From: Bryobacterales bacterium
GTDB lineage: Bacteria; Acidobacteriota; Terriglobia; Bryobacterales; Bryobacteraceae
Assembly: GCA_003170915.1 (NCBI GenBank)
Contig: PMYB01000222.1
Coordinates: 233-50,391, forward strand
Length of the DNA: 50,159 bases
Direction: 5' to 3'
Positions 31,647 to 40,516 of the stretch are shown here, piece by piece. Position 1 is the first letter of the stretch. Every line of letters starts with the position of its first letter. Below the pieces are notes generated by a model that was not told the origin of the DNA, did not search any database, and saw only the letters and a program-made list of their open reading frames with translations. A program made the translations under genes and the position numbers.

Positions 31647-34079
31647 TCATTTCTCCCGGAAAGGCTCGTTCCGTTCGTACATTGCGATCCTCACTTTCAA
31701 CGCCGGGACCAGGGGCTGGGTAGCCAGGTCCAAAGCTCGCCGCGCGGTCTCGACCGCCTCTCGAAAGCGGCCCGTCTCGGCATACGCGGCGGCCAGCGCA
31801 TCGAGCATCGAGGGATCTTTTCCGTGAGACAGATCGACCGCCTTGGCCGCCAGTTTGAGGGCCTCGGCGCCGTTGCGGACCGTCGCTTCGGGGCTGGTCG
31901 CCAGCAGCCATGCCAGGTTGGATTGGGCCTGGGCGAACTTGGGATCGATCCCGATCGCCTCTCGAAAATGCGCCACGGCCTCTTCGAACCGCCTCTTCTG
32001 CGCCAGGGCGACCGCCAGGTCGTTGTGCGTCTGGGCGTCCCTCGGATCGAGTGCGAGCGCCCTCTGGAACCGCGGGATGGCTTCGTCGAAGCTGGATTTC
32101 CGCAACAGGGCCAAACCGAGGTTGTACTGGCTGGCGGCATCTTGGGGATCCAGTGCCGCGGCTCTCCGCAGGTGCGGCATGGCTTCATCGAGGCTTCCTT
32201 TTCGCAGCAACTCCACTCCGAGATTCTCCAGGGCACGCACCAGGTTTTCGCGGACCTCGGGGATTTCATCGTTGGCCTTCAAGGCCCTCTCCCAGCACGC
32301 GATGGACTCCGCCAACCGTCCCTGCCGGGCCAGGGCGAAGCCGAGATTGTTGTTGGCCCTGGCGTCATCGGGATTCAGTTCCAGCGCACTGCGCCAGGCC
32401 GCGATAGCGGCTTCATACTGTCCCTTCTGGTTCAGTTCCCACGCGCGGTCGAATCGGGCGTAGAACTCCGCTGCCGGCACCTCGATCTTCGCCAGGCCGC
32501 CGGGGGGTATGTTCACAAACTCCGGAAGATTCACCGCGCGGTTGGCGGCGGTGCTGCCCTCGATCAGAATCGCCGGGCTGTCGTTTCCCTCTTCGTCGAG
32601 GTGCGTCAGGTACATCTGCGTGTACGGAGACCGGCCCTTCGAGGAAAACACCAGCCAGCGTCCATTGGGCGAGAAGCTGTGCCACGAATTCATGAGGGGG
32701 GTATTCGCGCGCATTCGCCGCGCGATGCCGCCCGCGGCCGGCACGATATATAGTTGGCTGTCGGGGCGCATGAGCAGGCCGTTGCGCGCTTGGACGAAGA
32801 CGATCCAGCGGCCGTCGGGTGAAACTCTGGGGAAGGAGTTGCTCTTCCCGTTCCGCGACGCTCCAGCGATCGGTTCCGCCTGTCCCCCTTGGCCTCCGTT
32901 GAACGGAACGCGGTAGAGGTCGTACTGCATCTCGGTTTCGTTCGGATCGTTGGCATATTCGGCTGGCTTCCGGCCCTCCGGATAGGCGTCCTTTCCTTCC
33001 GCCCGCGCAAACACCAGGTATTTGCCATCCGGACTCCAGGTGGCATTGGTCTGCACGTAGCGGGGGTCGTCGGCGCCCGGAAGGGATTGGCGGCGCCCGG
33101 TAGTCCGGTCGTACACCGTCAGGACCCCGCGGGTCGCATAGAACACCTGGAGAAAGCGGTAGTCTTTGAAGTTGGCCACGTAGTAATTGCGGCTCAGGTC
33201 CTGCTCCACACCCACCGTGGTCGCGACGTAGCGCCCGTCCGGCGAGATGGCGGACATAAAGCCGACCCGCATCGGGCCGGAAGGCTGGTCCCGAAAGGAT
33301 TTCCAGGTAATGACGTCTTCGTTTCGTATGGACATCTGCGGTTGCACGGTGCTGATGGCATACAGGCCTTTGTCGTTCTGCGGCCCATCGAGGTCCATTC
33401 CCATGGTTTTGCCGTCGGCGGAGAAGGAATGGCAATTGGCGCAGGTGTGCATGCCCTCGAGCACCAGCCTGCCGCGCGGTTCGGCGATATCGCGCAGCCG
33501 CCAACCGATCAGCGGTATGGCCGCCGCTGCCAGCGGTTTGATGACTCCCTTTTCCAGTTCCGAAGGCATCAGCGGCACGTCGCGGTAGAAGATGGGTGCG
33601 CCGACGGGATCCTTCGATGTCTGAATAGTGACCGAGCCGCGTGAAACGGCGTTGCGGAGTTTCCTTCCGCGGAAGCCGGAAATGGTCACCCTCGCCGGAT
33701 GCTCCACCGAGTGCTTCTTGATCTCGCTCCAGACCGCGGATTCCGGAATCCAGGTCCGCGCCGCGGCCTGCTGCGGCGTCAGCCGGGGTGGTTCGTTGCT
33801 GCTCGACACGCAACGCGGATCGATCTCGCCGATGCGCAGCCGCTCGCCCGGGGACTGGACGCGGATGGCGGGCGAGCCGTCGGCGAACGTCACTTCGATC
33901 AGCCACGCCCGCGCATTTTCGGCGGCATCGCGCCAGAGAAAAGTGGGCGCGGCGATCTCGGGCGGGAACACGGCGCCTTCCTCGGGGTAGTCGACCGCGA
34001 CCCGGGAGAGGAGCGCCGCGTCCGGACCGGCGGCCCAGGCGAGACCGGCGCTGAAGATGACGGCTGCGACTCGCTTCAT
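31647..34079 (-). CDS. Secreted protein with CXXCH motif, TolB-like propeller and TPRs
   Basis: Product of 810 residues. The ATG at 34079 gives a signal MKRVAAVIFSAGLAWAAGP; the longer frame to 34244 runs into the divergent xylanase gene and is rejected. An N-terminal domain of about 200 residues has an ending HTCANCHSFSADGKTMGMD with a c-type heme motif near residue 213. A PD40/TolB-like propeller follows (ISPDGRYVATT; WSPDGKYLVFARAEG; VSPDGRWIVFVQARNG; FSPNGRWLVFSSKG), then about six TPRs (about residues 560-790). The heme motif is seen, but only one His is fixed by it; the distal ligand is unknown. The fusion suggests an extracytoplasmic sensing or electron-transfer scaffold. Confidence 0.82.
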   Translation of the reverse strand: MKRVAAVIFSAGLAWAAGPDAALLSRVAVDYPEEGAVFPPEIAAPTFLWRDAAENARAWLIEVTFADGSPAIRVQSPGERLRIGEIDPRCVSSSNEPPRLTPQQAAARTWIPESAVWSEIKKHSVEHPARVTISGFRGRKLRNAVSRGSVTIQTSKDPVGAPIFYRDVPLMPSELEKGVIKPLAAAAIPLIGWRLRDIAEPRGRLVLEGMHTCANCHSFSADGKTMGMDLDGPQNDKGLYAISTVQPQMSIRNEDVITWKSFRDQPSGPMRVGFMSAISPDGRYVATTVGVEQDLSRNYYVANFKDYRFLQVFYATRGVLTVYDRTTGRRQSLPGADDPRYVQTNATWSPDGKYLVFARAEGKDAYPEGRKPAEYANDPNETEMQYDLYRVPFNGGQGGQAEPIAGASRNGKSNSFPRVSPDGRWIVFVQARNGLLMRPDSQLYIVPAAGGIARRMRANTPLMNSWHSFSPNGRWLVFSSKGRSPYTQMYLTHLDEEGNDSPAILIEGSTAANRAVNLPEFVNIPPGGLAKIEVPAAEFYARFDRAWELNQKGQYEAAIAAWRSALELNPDDARANNNLGFALARQGRLAESIACWERALKANDEIPEVRENLVRALENLGVELLRKGSLDEAMPHLRRAAALDPQDAASQYNLGLALLRKSSFDEAIPRFQRALALDPRDAQTHNDLAVALAQKRRFEEAVAHFREAIGIDPKFAQAQSNLAWLLATSPEATVRNGAEALKLAAKAVDLSHGKDPSMLDALAAAYAETGRFREAVETARRALDLATQPLVPALKVRIAMYERNEPFREK

Positions 34080-34158
34080 CGACGCTATTGATGGTAGCAA
34101 ATAGGAGATGATCGAAACTCTCAAACCTTGAGCTGCAATGATGTTATGATTCTGCCGT

Positions 34159-35784
34159 ATGGCTGAAATGCAATGGAACCGCCGCCAGTTGCTCGCTACC
34201 GCGGGCCTGGCGCTCTCCGCCCGTATGTCCACCGCCGCTGACAACCCCGTTGCGCGCTGTCTGGTGTACGACTACCAGGGTCAACCGCTGCCCGCCGAGG
34301 CCATGCGGCGTTTCCACCTGTGCGACCTACGCATGCGCCCGTTCACGCTGGAGCCGAAAATCGCGGCCGGCGAAATCCAGTTCACCGCTCCGGCCGGCCG
34401 GCCCTTCCGCATCGCCTTGCCCTTGACGGTGCCGGGCTTCGGCGAGGTTTTTGTCTATGCCGACGACCGCGGCGCCGGCTACACGCCGGCTTCGCTGGCC
34501 AAAGCCGGGCCGCTGGTGCTCAATCACGCCTTTGCGGTGGACCGTATGGCGAACGTTCGTAAACTGGCGGCCGAGTGCGCCAAACTCAACATAACCCTCT
34601 CACCGGAACTCCAGCGCCACATCGACGCCGCCGAGGCTGCCCTCAAGCGCGCCGACGCCGCCCGGTCCGACCGCACCGTCCTGGTCCGCCACTCCATGGA
34701 CTCCTTGCGCGAGTCGCTCTGGGCTGGCGATATGCTGGTTTTCGCCCGCGCGCAACAACGCATCGCCCGCCAGGGCGCGCGCCCCGGCTTTCTGTTCGGC
34801 TGCAATGGCTTCGGTATGGATTCCGCCGCTTTCCGCCAGAACTTTCAGGCACTGTTCAACTACACCACCCTGCCGATCTATCGCGGCCTGGTCGAGCACG
34901 AGAAAGGTCACCCCGACTACTCGCACTTGGAAAGTCTGCTCGACGCGCTTAAAGGCACCACCATTCTGCCCAAAATCCATCCCTTGATTTGGCTAAACGA
35001 CGACATTACGCCGGCATGGCTGAAAAACCTTTCCTACGACGAAACCAAACAGTTGTGCCTATCGCGCGTGCGGGAAAGCGTCGGCCGCCTGCGCCATCGA
35101 GCGCACATCTGGGACGTGGTGAACGAAGCTCACGTGCAGCCCGAAAAAGGGGGCGTCATGAAAGGCTTCACGCGCGAGCAGAACGTGGACCTCACGGTTC
35201 AGGCGCTGCGCGCTGCCCGCGATATGGACCAAACCTGCTTCCGGATTATCAACGTGACCGGCACCTGGGCGGATTACTACATGAGCGACAAGCCGCTCGT
35301 TGGGCAGCAGAGCCCCTACGATTACTACAAAATGCTTTTCGATGCCAAAGCCGACTTCGAAACCATAGGGCTGCAGTATTATCACTCCGGCCGCTGTCTG
35401 GTGGAATGCGAACGCGACATCGAGAGCTTCCAGGACCTTGGCAAGCCGATCCACATTACCGAACTGGGCTTCCCCTCGTCCATTCAGATGGAACCGAATA
35501 TGCACACTGGAGCCGGCGGCGCCTACTGGGGCGGCGGGCCCGGTGGCGCCCACATGCTCTGGCACGGGGATGAGTTCACCGAAAGCACCCAGGCCGAGTG
35601 GGCCGAGCAGTTCTATACGGTGGCCTACAGCAAGCCCTGGGTGACCGCGATTTCCTGGTGGGACATGGCCGATGGGAGCGGGGGCAGCGCCATCAGCTAC
35701 GGCGCCTTGGTCAGGGCGGACGGCACTCCCAAGGAAAGCTACAAGCGCCTCCAGGCCCTCTTCGCCAAGTGGCGTCAAGCTTAG
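34159..35784 (+). CDS. Endo-1,4-beta-xylanase, GH10 family, Tat-exported
   Basis: Xylan-cleaving enzyme of 541 residues. A twin-arginine signal (WNRRQLLATAGLALSARMS) leads to an N-terminal beta domain (about 30-160) and the GH10 barrel (about 180-540). The acid/base Glu is near residue 323 in WDVVNEAH and the nucleophile near 435 in IHITELGF; CCC-type sites HPLIWLNDD and WWDMADGSG are also typical. A glycine-rich insert (TGAGGAYWGGGPGGAHML) follows the nucleophile. Divergent from the CXXCH protein gene with a 79-bp gap. The ATG at 34159 lacks a clear ribosome binding site; ATG 34168 is an alternative that keeps the Tat motif. Confidence 0.9.
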   Translation: MAEMQWNRRQLLATAGLALSARMSTAADNPVARCLVYDYQGQPLPAEAMRRFHLCDLRMRPFTLEPKIAAGEIQFTAPAGRPFRIALPLTVPGFGEVFVYADDRGAGYTPASLAKAGPLVLNHAFAVDRMANVRKLAAECAKLNITLSPELQRHIDAAEAALKRADAARSDRTVLVRHSMDSLRESLWAGDMLVFARAQQRIARQGARPGFLFGCNGFGMDSAAFRQNFQALFNYTTLPIYRGLVEHEKGHPDYSHLESLLDALKGTTILPKIHPLIWLNDDITPAWLKNLSYDETKQLCLSRVRESVGRLRHRAHIWDVVNEAHVQPEKGGVMKGFTREQNVDLTVQALRAARDMDQTCFRIINVTGTWADYYMSDKPLVGQQSPYDYYKMLFDAKADFETIGLQYYHSGRCLVECERDIESFQDLGKPIHITELGFPSSIQMEPNMHTGAGGAYWGGGPGGAHMLWHGDEFTESTQAEWAEQFYTVAYSKPWVTAISWWDMADGSGGSAISYGALVRADGTPKESYKRLQALFAKWRQA

Positions 35785-35977
35785 ATTAGGGTAAATACCA
35801 GTTTGCGGCCGGTGATCCCACCAAAAGCCCCGCCCGATCCGTAAAACAGCGAGGAGACGGAGATCCGGGAAGGCTACGCGCTTCATCCACGGCATTGATC
35901 ATATCAGATGGCAGGTAATCGGGTCTTTTAGGGTCTTTCAGGGTTGACTTCGGCCATGAAATGAGGTAATTTCGGTC

Positions 35978-36002
35978 GGAGGTAGATTTTGCGACAGCAA
36001 CG
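35978..36002 (+). repeat. Copy 1 of the TonB receptor translation-start repeat
   Basis: 25 bp with two mismatches to 36294-36318; the first 19 bp (GGAGGTAGATTTTGCGACA) are identical. The repeat includes a strong SD and a TTG start codon. Confidence 0.85.
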
Positions 36003-36123
36003 TCGATATTATCTCCGCCGCGGCGGCGGCGCACACGCCCGCCGGGGAGCTTCAGCGAAGATTGTTAACCGTTACTCCTCAATTGTTTTAACCGTTACTG
36101 CTGAGCATCTGAATGAAAAATAA
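35989..36123 (+). CDS. Possible 44-residue leader peptide
   Basis: Short frame from the TTG in the first copy of the duplicated translation-start element, with GGAGG 6 bases upstream, to the TAA at 36121-36123. The peptide begins MRQQRRYYLRR, is very basic, has no signal peptide and matches nothing I recognise. It may be a leader, the stub of a lost receptor paralogue, or chance. Confidence 0.25.
   Translation: MRQQRRYYLRRGGGAHARRGASAKIVNRYSSIVLTVTAEHLNEK
36065..36099. promoter_or_regulatory. Direct repeat, candidate operator of the TonB receptor gene
   Basis: TTAACCGTTACT occurs at 36065-36076 and again at 36088-36099. The wider pattern ATTGTT(TT)AACCGTTACT is shared. The 23-bp spacing is close to two helical turns, as expected for paired sites of a dimeric regulator. 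Confidence 0.45.
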
Positions 36124-36293
36124 GGATTTATGATAAATCGACCATAACCTCATGTTAACGGCTTATACCTATGCGCCACGATCTAACCCCGGTAGCATAT
36201 CCCTGAGCTAGTGGGTGGGTCGCCAGATGTATAAGGAACCCGGCGTGAAACTTTGCGAGCCGTTCGCTGTCTCACGAGGCTCAATTCCCCCTT

Positions 36294-36318
36294 GGAGGTA
36301 GATTTTGCGACAACTACG
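36294..36318 (+). repeat. Copy 2 of the translation-start repeat (functional start of the receptor)
   Basis: Carries GGAGG and the TTG start codon at 36305-36307 of the TonB receptor gene. Partner of 35978-36002, 316 bp upstream. Confidence 0.85.
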
Positions 36319-39300
36319 TTTATTAATTAGCGCTCTCGTTCTGCTTACAACGTTTGCGTTTGCTCAAAGCGACCGCGGAACCATTACCGGTACGGTAGTG
36401 GATTCCAGCAGTGCGGTCGTTCCTGGAGCCAAAGTGGTCCTGACCAACAGCGGAACCGGCATCCGGCAAGAGACCACTACAACCCCCACAGGCAACTACG
36501 CGATCGCGTCGCTGCCGGTGGGCCGGTACACGCTTTCGGTGGAGCAGCCCGGCTTCGCCCGGTACGAACAATCCGACATCCTGGTGCAGGTTGCGGAGAC
36601 GGCGCGTGTCGACGTGACCTTGCAGGTAGGCCAAGCTACGCAGTCGGTGGAGGTGTCCGCCGACGCCAGCATGCTGAAGACGGAATCGGCCGAGCAATCC
36701 AGTTCGATAGGCGGCGACACCATCAACACCCTGCCGATGAACTACGGGATCGGCGCGGGAGCGCTCCGGAATCCGCTCGCGTTCGTCAATTTGACGCCGG
36801 GCTCGATGATGACCGGTTGGAACACCATCAACGTCAACGGACTTCCGGGGGACTCGTTCCGCATCCTGTTCGAAGGCCAGGAATCCAACAACGGCCTCGA
36901 TGGGCGCGCTTCCGACGAAGTGCAGCCCTCGGTGGAGGCCGTCCAGCAGTTCACTTTGCAGACCTCCAATTTCGCGGCCGAGTTCGGGCAGGTGGCCGGC
37001 GGATTGTTCAACTTCACGGCCCGCAGTGGAACCAACCAGATTCACGGCGGCGCCTATGTCTATGCCACCAACGAAGACCTGAACGCGGGCATTCCGTACA
37101 CCAACGACGGGCAAGGGCACCACGCTCGCCCCTTTGAAAGGCGCCTCGATGGCGGCGTCTCTTTCGGCGGACCCGTGTACATCCCGAAGGTCTACAACGG
37201 CAAGAACCGGACCTTCTTCTTCTTCAACTACGAAAAGTATCGCGACCACAGCCAGACCAACCTCGGCGTGGGAACCGTACCCACTGACGCGATGCGGGCT
37301 GGGAATTTCAGCAGCATTCTGACAAACCGCAACCTGGGTACCGATTTCGCCGGACGGGCGATTCTGGAAAACACGATTTACGATCCGGCGACCACGGTTA
37401 CCGACAGCAGCGGCCGCTACGTGCTCCAGCCCTTCCCCGGAAACGCCATACCGCAAACTCGAATCGACCCCGTGACGTTGAAGATACTGAAGTACATTCC
37501 TGAACCCACCGTCGCCGGCGCCATTGCCAATAACTATGCCCTGGTGACGCCCTTCCACAAGGTTCAGGATCTGCCGTCCGTGAAGATCGACGAGAACCTG
37601 ACTTCCGCGGCCCGGCTCAGCTTCTACTACGCCAAGGAAATCACCGACAAAGACGTGGGGCAGGACGGCTTTCCGGACCCCATCTCGATCCGCCGCGCGA
37701 TACACATTCTAGGCACTAATGCGCGCCTCAATTTCGACGATACCCTGTCCCCGCACCTTCTGCTGCATATGGGCGCGGGCGTGCAGCGGTACGTGAACCC
37801 CGACTCTTCACCGGCCGTGAACACGAGCTTCGATGAAGCCGGACTGCTCGGCATCGTGGGCGCGCCCGGCACCGGATTCCCCCGCCTTTCCGGTGTGGGC
37901 AACAACACCTGGGGCGGCCTGTCGCAATCGCCCTCCGCCACCTCGACGAGTTTCGGCCCGGCGAACCGCGGAGCCTATTACGACACCAAGCCCACGGCCC
38001 TCGCGCAGTTGACCTGGGTCCACGGCAATCACACCTTCAAGACCGGCGGCGAGTGGAAGATCGACTCGTTCACCAACTACTCGGCTACCGGCTTGAGCCC
38101 CGCGGTTGGGTTCAGCACCGCGCAGACGGCGCAACCGCTGTACGGCGGCGTCATTCCCGGTGGAACCACTATTGGCAATGCCTTCGCCAGCCTCCTGCTG
38201 GGCCAGTACAACAGCGCCAGCCTCGGCAACGTGTCGGCGCCGCAGTATCGCAAGTCGGGATGGGCGTTGTTCCTGCAGGACACCTGGAAGGTCACGCGCA
38301 AGCTCACCCTCGATTACGGATTGCGGTGGGATCTGCAGAAGCCGATGCGGGAGGTGGACCACCGTACCAGCGGGTTCGACCGCGCCGTGGTCAATCCAGC
38401 CGCCAACGGCATTTTGGGCGGCGTCATCTATGAAGGGAACGGCCCCGGCCGCTGCAACTGCAACCTGGTCAACACCTATCCCTACGCCGTTGGCCCGCGC
38501 CTCGGCATGGCGTATCAACTGAACGCCAAAACGGTGATCCGGGCCGGGTGGGGCATTGTTTACAACTTCTCCAACTACTTCGCCTACATCGGCGGCGGCA
38601 ACAGTCAGGGCATGGGCTTCAATACGATCAGCTACCCATCCCCCGGCAATGGCCTCCCGGCGGGGAAACTATCTAACGGGTTCGTGTACACCCAGAGCGC
38701 TCTTTATGGCGCGTCGTACGACCCCGGCCTGCTGGTGAGCACCACCGGCACGAACTCCGCGCCGTCGGTCATCGATCCCAACGGCGGGCGGCCGCCCAGG
38801 GTGGACCAGTGGAACATCTCCGTGCAAAGGGAACTCGCCCGGAATCTGGTGGCCGAAGGCGCCTACGTGGGCAACCGCGGCGCGTGGCTCCTCGCCAACA
38901 ACCTGGTGGCTTACAACACGGTTAACCCCGCTACGCTGACGGCCATGGGGCTCGACATCACCAACCCGACGGTCCGCAACCTTCTGACGTCGTCGATCAC
39001 GTCGGCAACGGCGGTGGCTGCCGGGTTCAAGTTGCCGTATGCCAACTTCCCGGCCACGGGCACGGTGATCCAGAGCCTGCGTCCGTTCCCGCAGTATGGG
39101 AACATCGGCACTATCTGGGCGCCCCTGGGCAACACTTGGTATGACTCGTTTCAGGCGAAGATCACCAAGCGCTATTCGCACGGCCTTGACTTCGCCGCGT
39201 CCTACGCGTTCTCCAAGAACATGGATGACTTTTCGGCCAACGGGAACGTCTACAACCGCAGCAGCTTCAAGGGCCTTACATCCTATTCGCAGCCGCAGAT

Positions 39301-39922
39301 CCTGACCATCAACAGCAACTACCGGCTGCCGGCATTCGGATTCATGCGCAATAACAGGGTCGCCCGAAAGGTGCTGGCCGATTGGACCATTGGCGCGGTG
39401 CTGCAATACGCCAGCGGCAATTTGATCGCGGCCCCCAGCTCGAACAACGCTCTGGGAACTTATCTGCCTGGCCAGTCCAGCCGGATGTTCCGCGTGCCGG
39501 GGCAACCGCTGTTCCTGAACAATCCGAACTGCGGCTGCTACGACCCAACCAAGCAGACCATTCTGAACCCGGCGGCATGGACCGACGAGGCGCCCGGCGT
39601 CTGGGGAAACGCGGCTGTCTACTACAACGATTTCCGCGGACAGAGGAGGCCCTCGGAGTCGATAAGCTTCGGGAAGGCCTTCCCCATCCGGGAGCGGGTG
39701 ACCATCCGGATCCGCGGAGAGTTCTTCAACATCTTCAACCGGAATGAATCGCTGCCGCTGCCCCAAACCTCGGGGCCGGGGATTGCGCCGGCGACTTACT
39801 CCAACGGTTTGCTGACCGGCGGCTTCGGGTTTGTCAACTACACGGCGATTACCACTAACAATCAGAACAACGCCTACCCCACTCCGCGCTCGGGGCAGGT
39901 AGTGCTGCGCTTCGAGTTCTGA
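36305..39922 (+). CDS. TonB-dependent receptor with carboxypeptidase-regulatory-like domain
   Basis: Outer-membrane active transporter of 1205 residues. The start is TTG, supported by GGAGG 6 bases before it, with a signal RLLISALVLLTTFAFAQS. An N-terminal carboxypeptidase-regulatory-like domain (about 22-105; GTITGTVVDSSSAVVPGAKV, GNYAIASLPVGRYTLSV) precedes the plug (about 120-240; NGLPGDSFRILFEGQESNNG) and a beta-barrel that runs to the C-terminal Phe (GQVVLRFEF). This is the Oar-like receptor type expanded in Solibacter-like acidobacteria. Its place after a xylanase and before an enolase-superfamily gene suggests sugar or sugar-acid uptake; the ligand is inferred. A long hairpin follows the stop. 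Confidence 0.92.
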   Translation: MRQLRLLISALVLLTTFAFAQSDRGTITGTVVDSSSAVVPGAKVVLTNSGTGIRQETTTTPTGNYAIASLPVGRYTLSVEQPGFARYEQSDILVQVAETARVDVTLQVGQATQSVEVSADASMLKTESAEQSSSIGGDTINTLPMNYGIGAGALRNPLAFVNLTPGSMMTGWNTINVNGLPGDSFRILFEGQESNNGLDGRASDEVQPSVEAVQQFTLQTSNFAAEFGQVAGGLFNFTARSGTNQIHGGAYVYATNEDLNAGIPYTNDGQGHHARPFERRLDGGVSFGGPVYIPKVYNGKNRTFFFFNYEKYRDHSQTNLGVGTVPTDAMRAGNFSSILTNRNLGTDFAGRAILENTIYDPATTVTDSSGRYVLQPFPGNAIPQTRIDPVTLKILKYIPEPTVAGAIANNYALVTPFHKVQDLPSVKIDENLTSAARLSFYYAKEITDKDVGQDGFPDPISIRRAIHILGTNARLNFDDTLSPHLLLHMGAGVQRYVNPDSSPAVNTSFDEAGLLGIVGAPGTGFPRLSGVGNNTWGGLSQSPSATSTSFGPANRGAYYDTKPTALAQLTWVHGNHTFKTGGEWKIDSFTNYSATGLSPAVGFSTAQTAQPLYGGVIPGGTTIGNAFASLLLGQYNSASLGNVSAPQYRKSGWALFLQDTWKVTRKLTLDYGLRWDLQKPMREVDHRTSGFDRAVVNPAANGILGGVIYEGNGPGRCNCNLVNTYPYAVGPRLGMAYQLNAKTVIRAGWGIVYNFSNYFAYIGGGNSQGMGFNTISYPSPGNGLPAGKLSNGFVYTQSALYGASYDPGLLVSTTGTNSAPSVIDPNGGRPPRVDQWNISVQRELARNLVAEGAYVGNRGAWLLANNLVAYNTVNPATLTAMGLDITNPTVRNLLTSSITSATAVAAGFKLPYANFPATGTVIQSLRPFPQYGNIGTIWAPLGNTWYDSFQAKITKRYSHGLDFAASYAFSKNMDDFSANGNVYNRSSFKGLTSYSQPQILTINSNYRLPAFGFMRNNRVARKVLADWTIGAVLQYASGNLIAAPSSNNALGTYLPGQSSRMFRVPGQPLFLNNPNCGCYDPTKQTILNPAAWTDEAPGVWGNAAVYYNDFRGQRRPSESISFGKAFPIRERVTIRIRGEFFNIFNRNESLPLPQTSGPGIAPATYSNGLLTGGFGFVNYTAITTNNQNNAYPTPRSGQVVLRFEF

Positions 39923-39931
39923 CAGGATTCA

Positions 39932-39976
39932 GGTCGGGTCCGGCTGGTTCTTGTTTGGGACCGGCCGGACCCGGCC
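39932..39976. terminator. Strong bidirectional terminator-like hairpin
   Basis: 39932-39948 pairs with 39960-39976 over 17 positions with two G-T wobbles; the core is GGGTCCGGC with GCCGGACCC. It lies between the convergent TonB receptor gene and PPC-domain gene. The loop is T-rich. Confidence 0.75.
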
Positions 39977-39988
39977 AAGCTGCCGGGG

Positions 39989-40513
39989 CTATTTCGCTTG
40001 CAGCAGCGAGATGCCGTTCTCATTGTTCTTTCGGGTTAACGGTGGTCCTGTGTACTTGATTATCGTCAGTTCGGCCAGGTAGAGTACCCGGCAGCCTTTT
40101 TCCAGGTGGCCTCCAAAGCCCCCCTGTCCATTGTGTGAAAGCGCGATATGGATGTGCGGTTCTCCGTCGGCAATAATCCCCGAGGCGGCCAGAATCTCGA
40201 AAGGCCCCTTGACCGTCTTGTATACATTCTTCGCTTTCATTGCGGTCGTCCCCACATAGTGGTAGGTGCACTCTTGTACCGAGCCCGCGGAAACCAGAAC
40301 CTCGCCGTCCTGAATATTCTTCTGCTTGATGATGTCGAGGACGGATTCGAGTAGAAGATCGTCTCGGTCCAGCAGGACGCGATAGACTTCCTGCACCTGC
40401 GCGCCTCCGAATACGCGTGGCTCTGGTGGCTTGACGTCGGCGGCGCGGCTGGACACTACCGTCAGGAGAGCCGCCATGACTGTGGCGGCATAGGTGGAGT
40501 AGGTTTGTTTCAT
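39989..40513 (-). CDS. Exported PPC-domain (DUF296) protein
   Basis: Product of 174 residues. A signal peptide (MKQTYSTYAATVMAALLTVVSSRA) precedes a PPC domain: VFGGAQVQEVYRVLLDRDDL, GEVLVSAGSVQECTYHYVG, FEILAASGIIADGEPHIHIA and GGFGGHLEKGCRVLYLAELTI. The domain is best known in cytoplasmic or nuclear DNA-binding-like proteins, so an exported form is unusual. The two His in PHIHI and the one in GGHL could bind metal. It starts 3 bp after the stop of the galactonate dehydratase-like gene and is likely co-transcribed, which suggests a role with a periplasmic sugar-acid enzyme. Confidence 0.78.
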   Translation of the reverse strand: MKQTYSTYAATVMAALLTVVSSRAADVKPPEPRVFGGAQVQEVYRVLLDRDDLLLESVLDIIKQKNIQDGEVLVSAGSVQECTYHYVGTTAMKAKNVYKTVKGPFEILAASGIIADGEPHIHIALSHNGQGGFGGHLEKGCRVLYLAELTIIKYTGPPLTRKNNENGISLLQAK

Positions 40514-40516
40514 AGC

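Larger units (their letters stand above)
35785..36304. promoter_or_regulatory. 520-bp region upstream of the TonB receptor gene
   Basis: No convincing conserved gene. It holds a tandem 10-bp repeat (GGGTCTTTTA, GGGTCTTTCA at 35921-35940), a partial copy of the receptor's translation start (35978-36002), a direct repeat TTAACCGTTACT (36065-36076 and 36088-36099, 23 bp apart), and an AT-rich stretch (36100-36170) much lower in GC than the surroundings. A short minus-strand frame (35786-36034) looks like chance. Confidence 0.5.

Noticed and set aside
35786-36034. 82-residue minus-strand frame in the xylanase-TonB gap
   Set aside because: No ribosome binding site, no signal or domain; low-complexity arginine-rich start.
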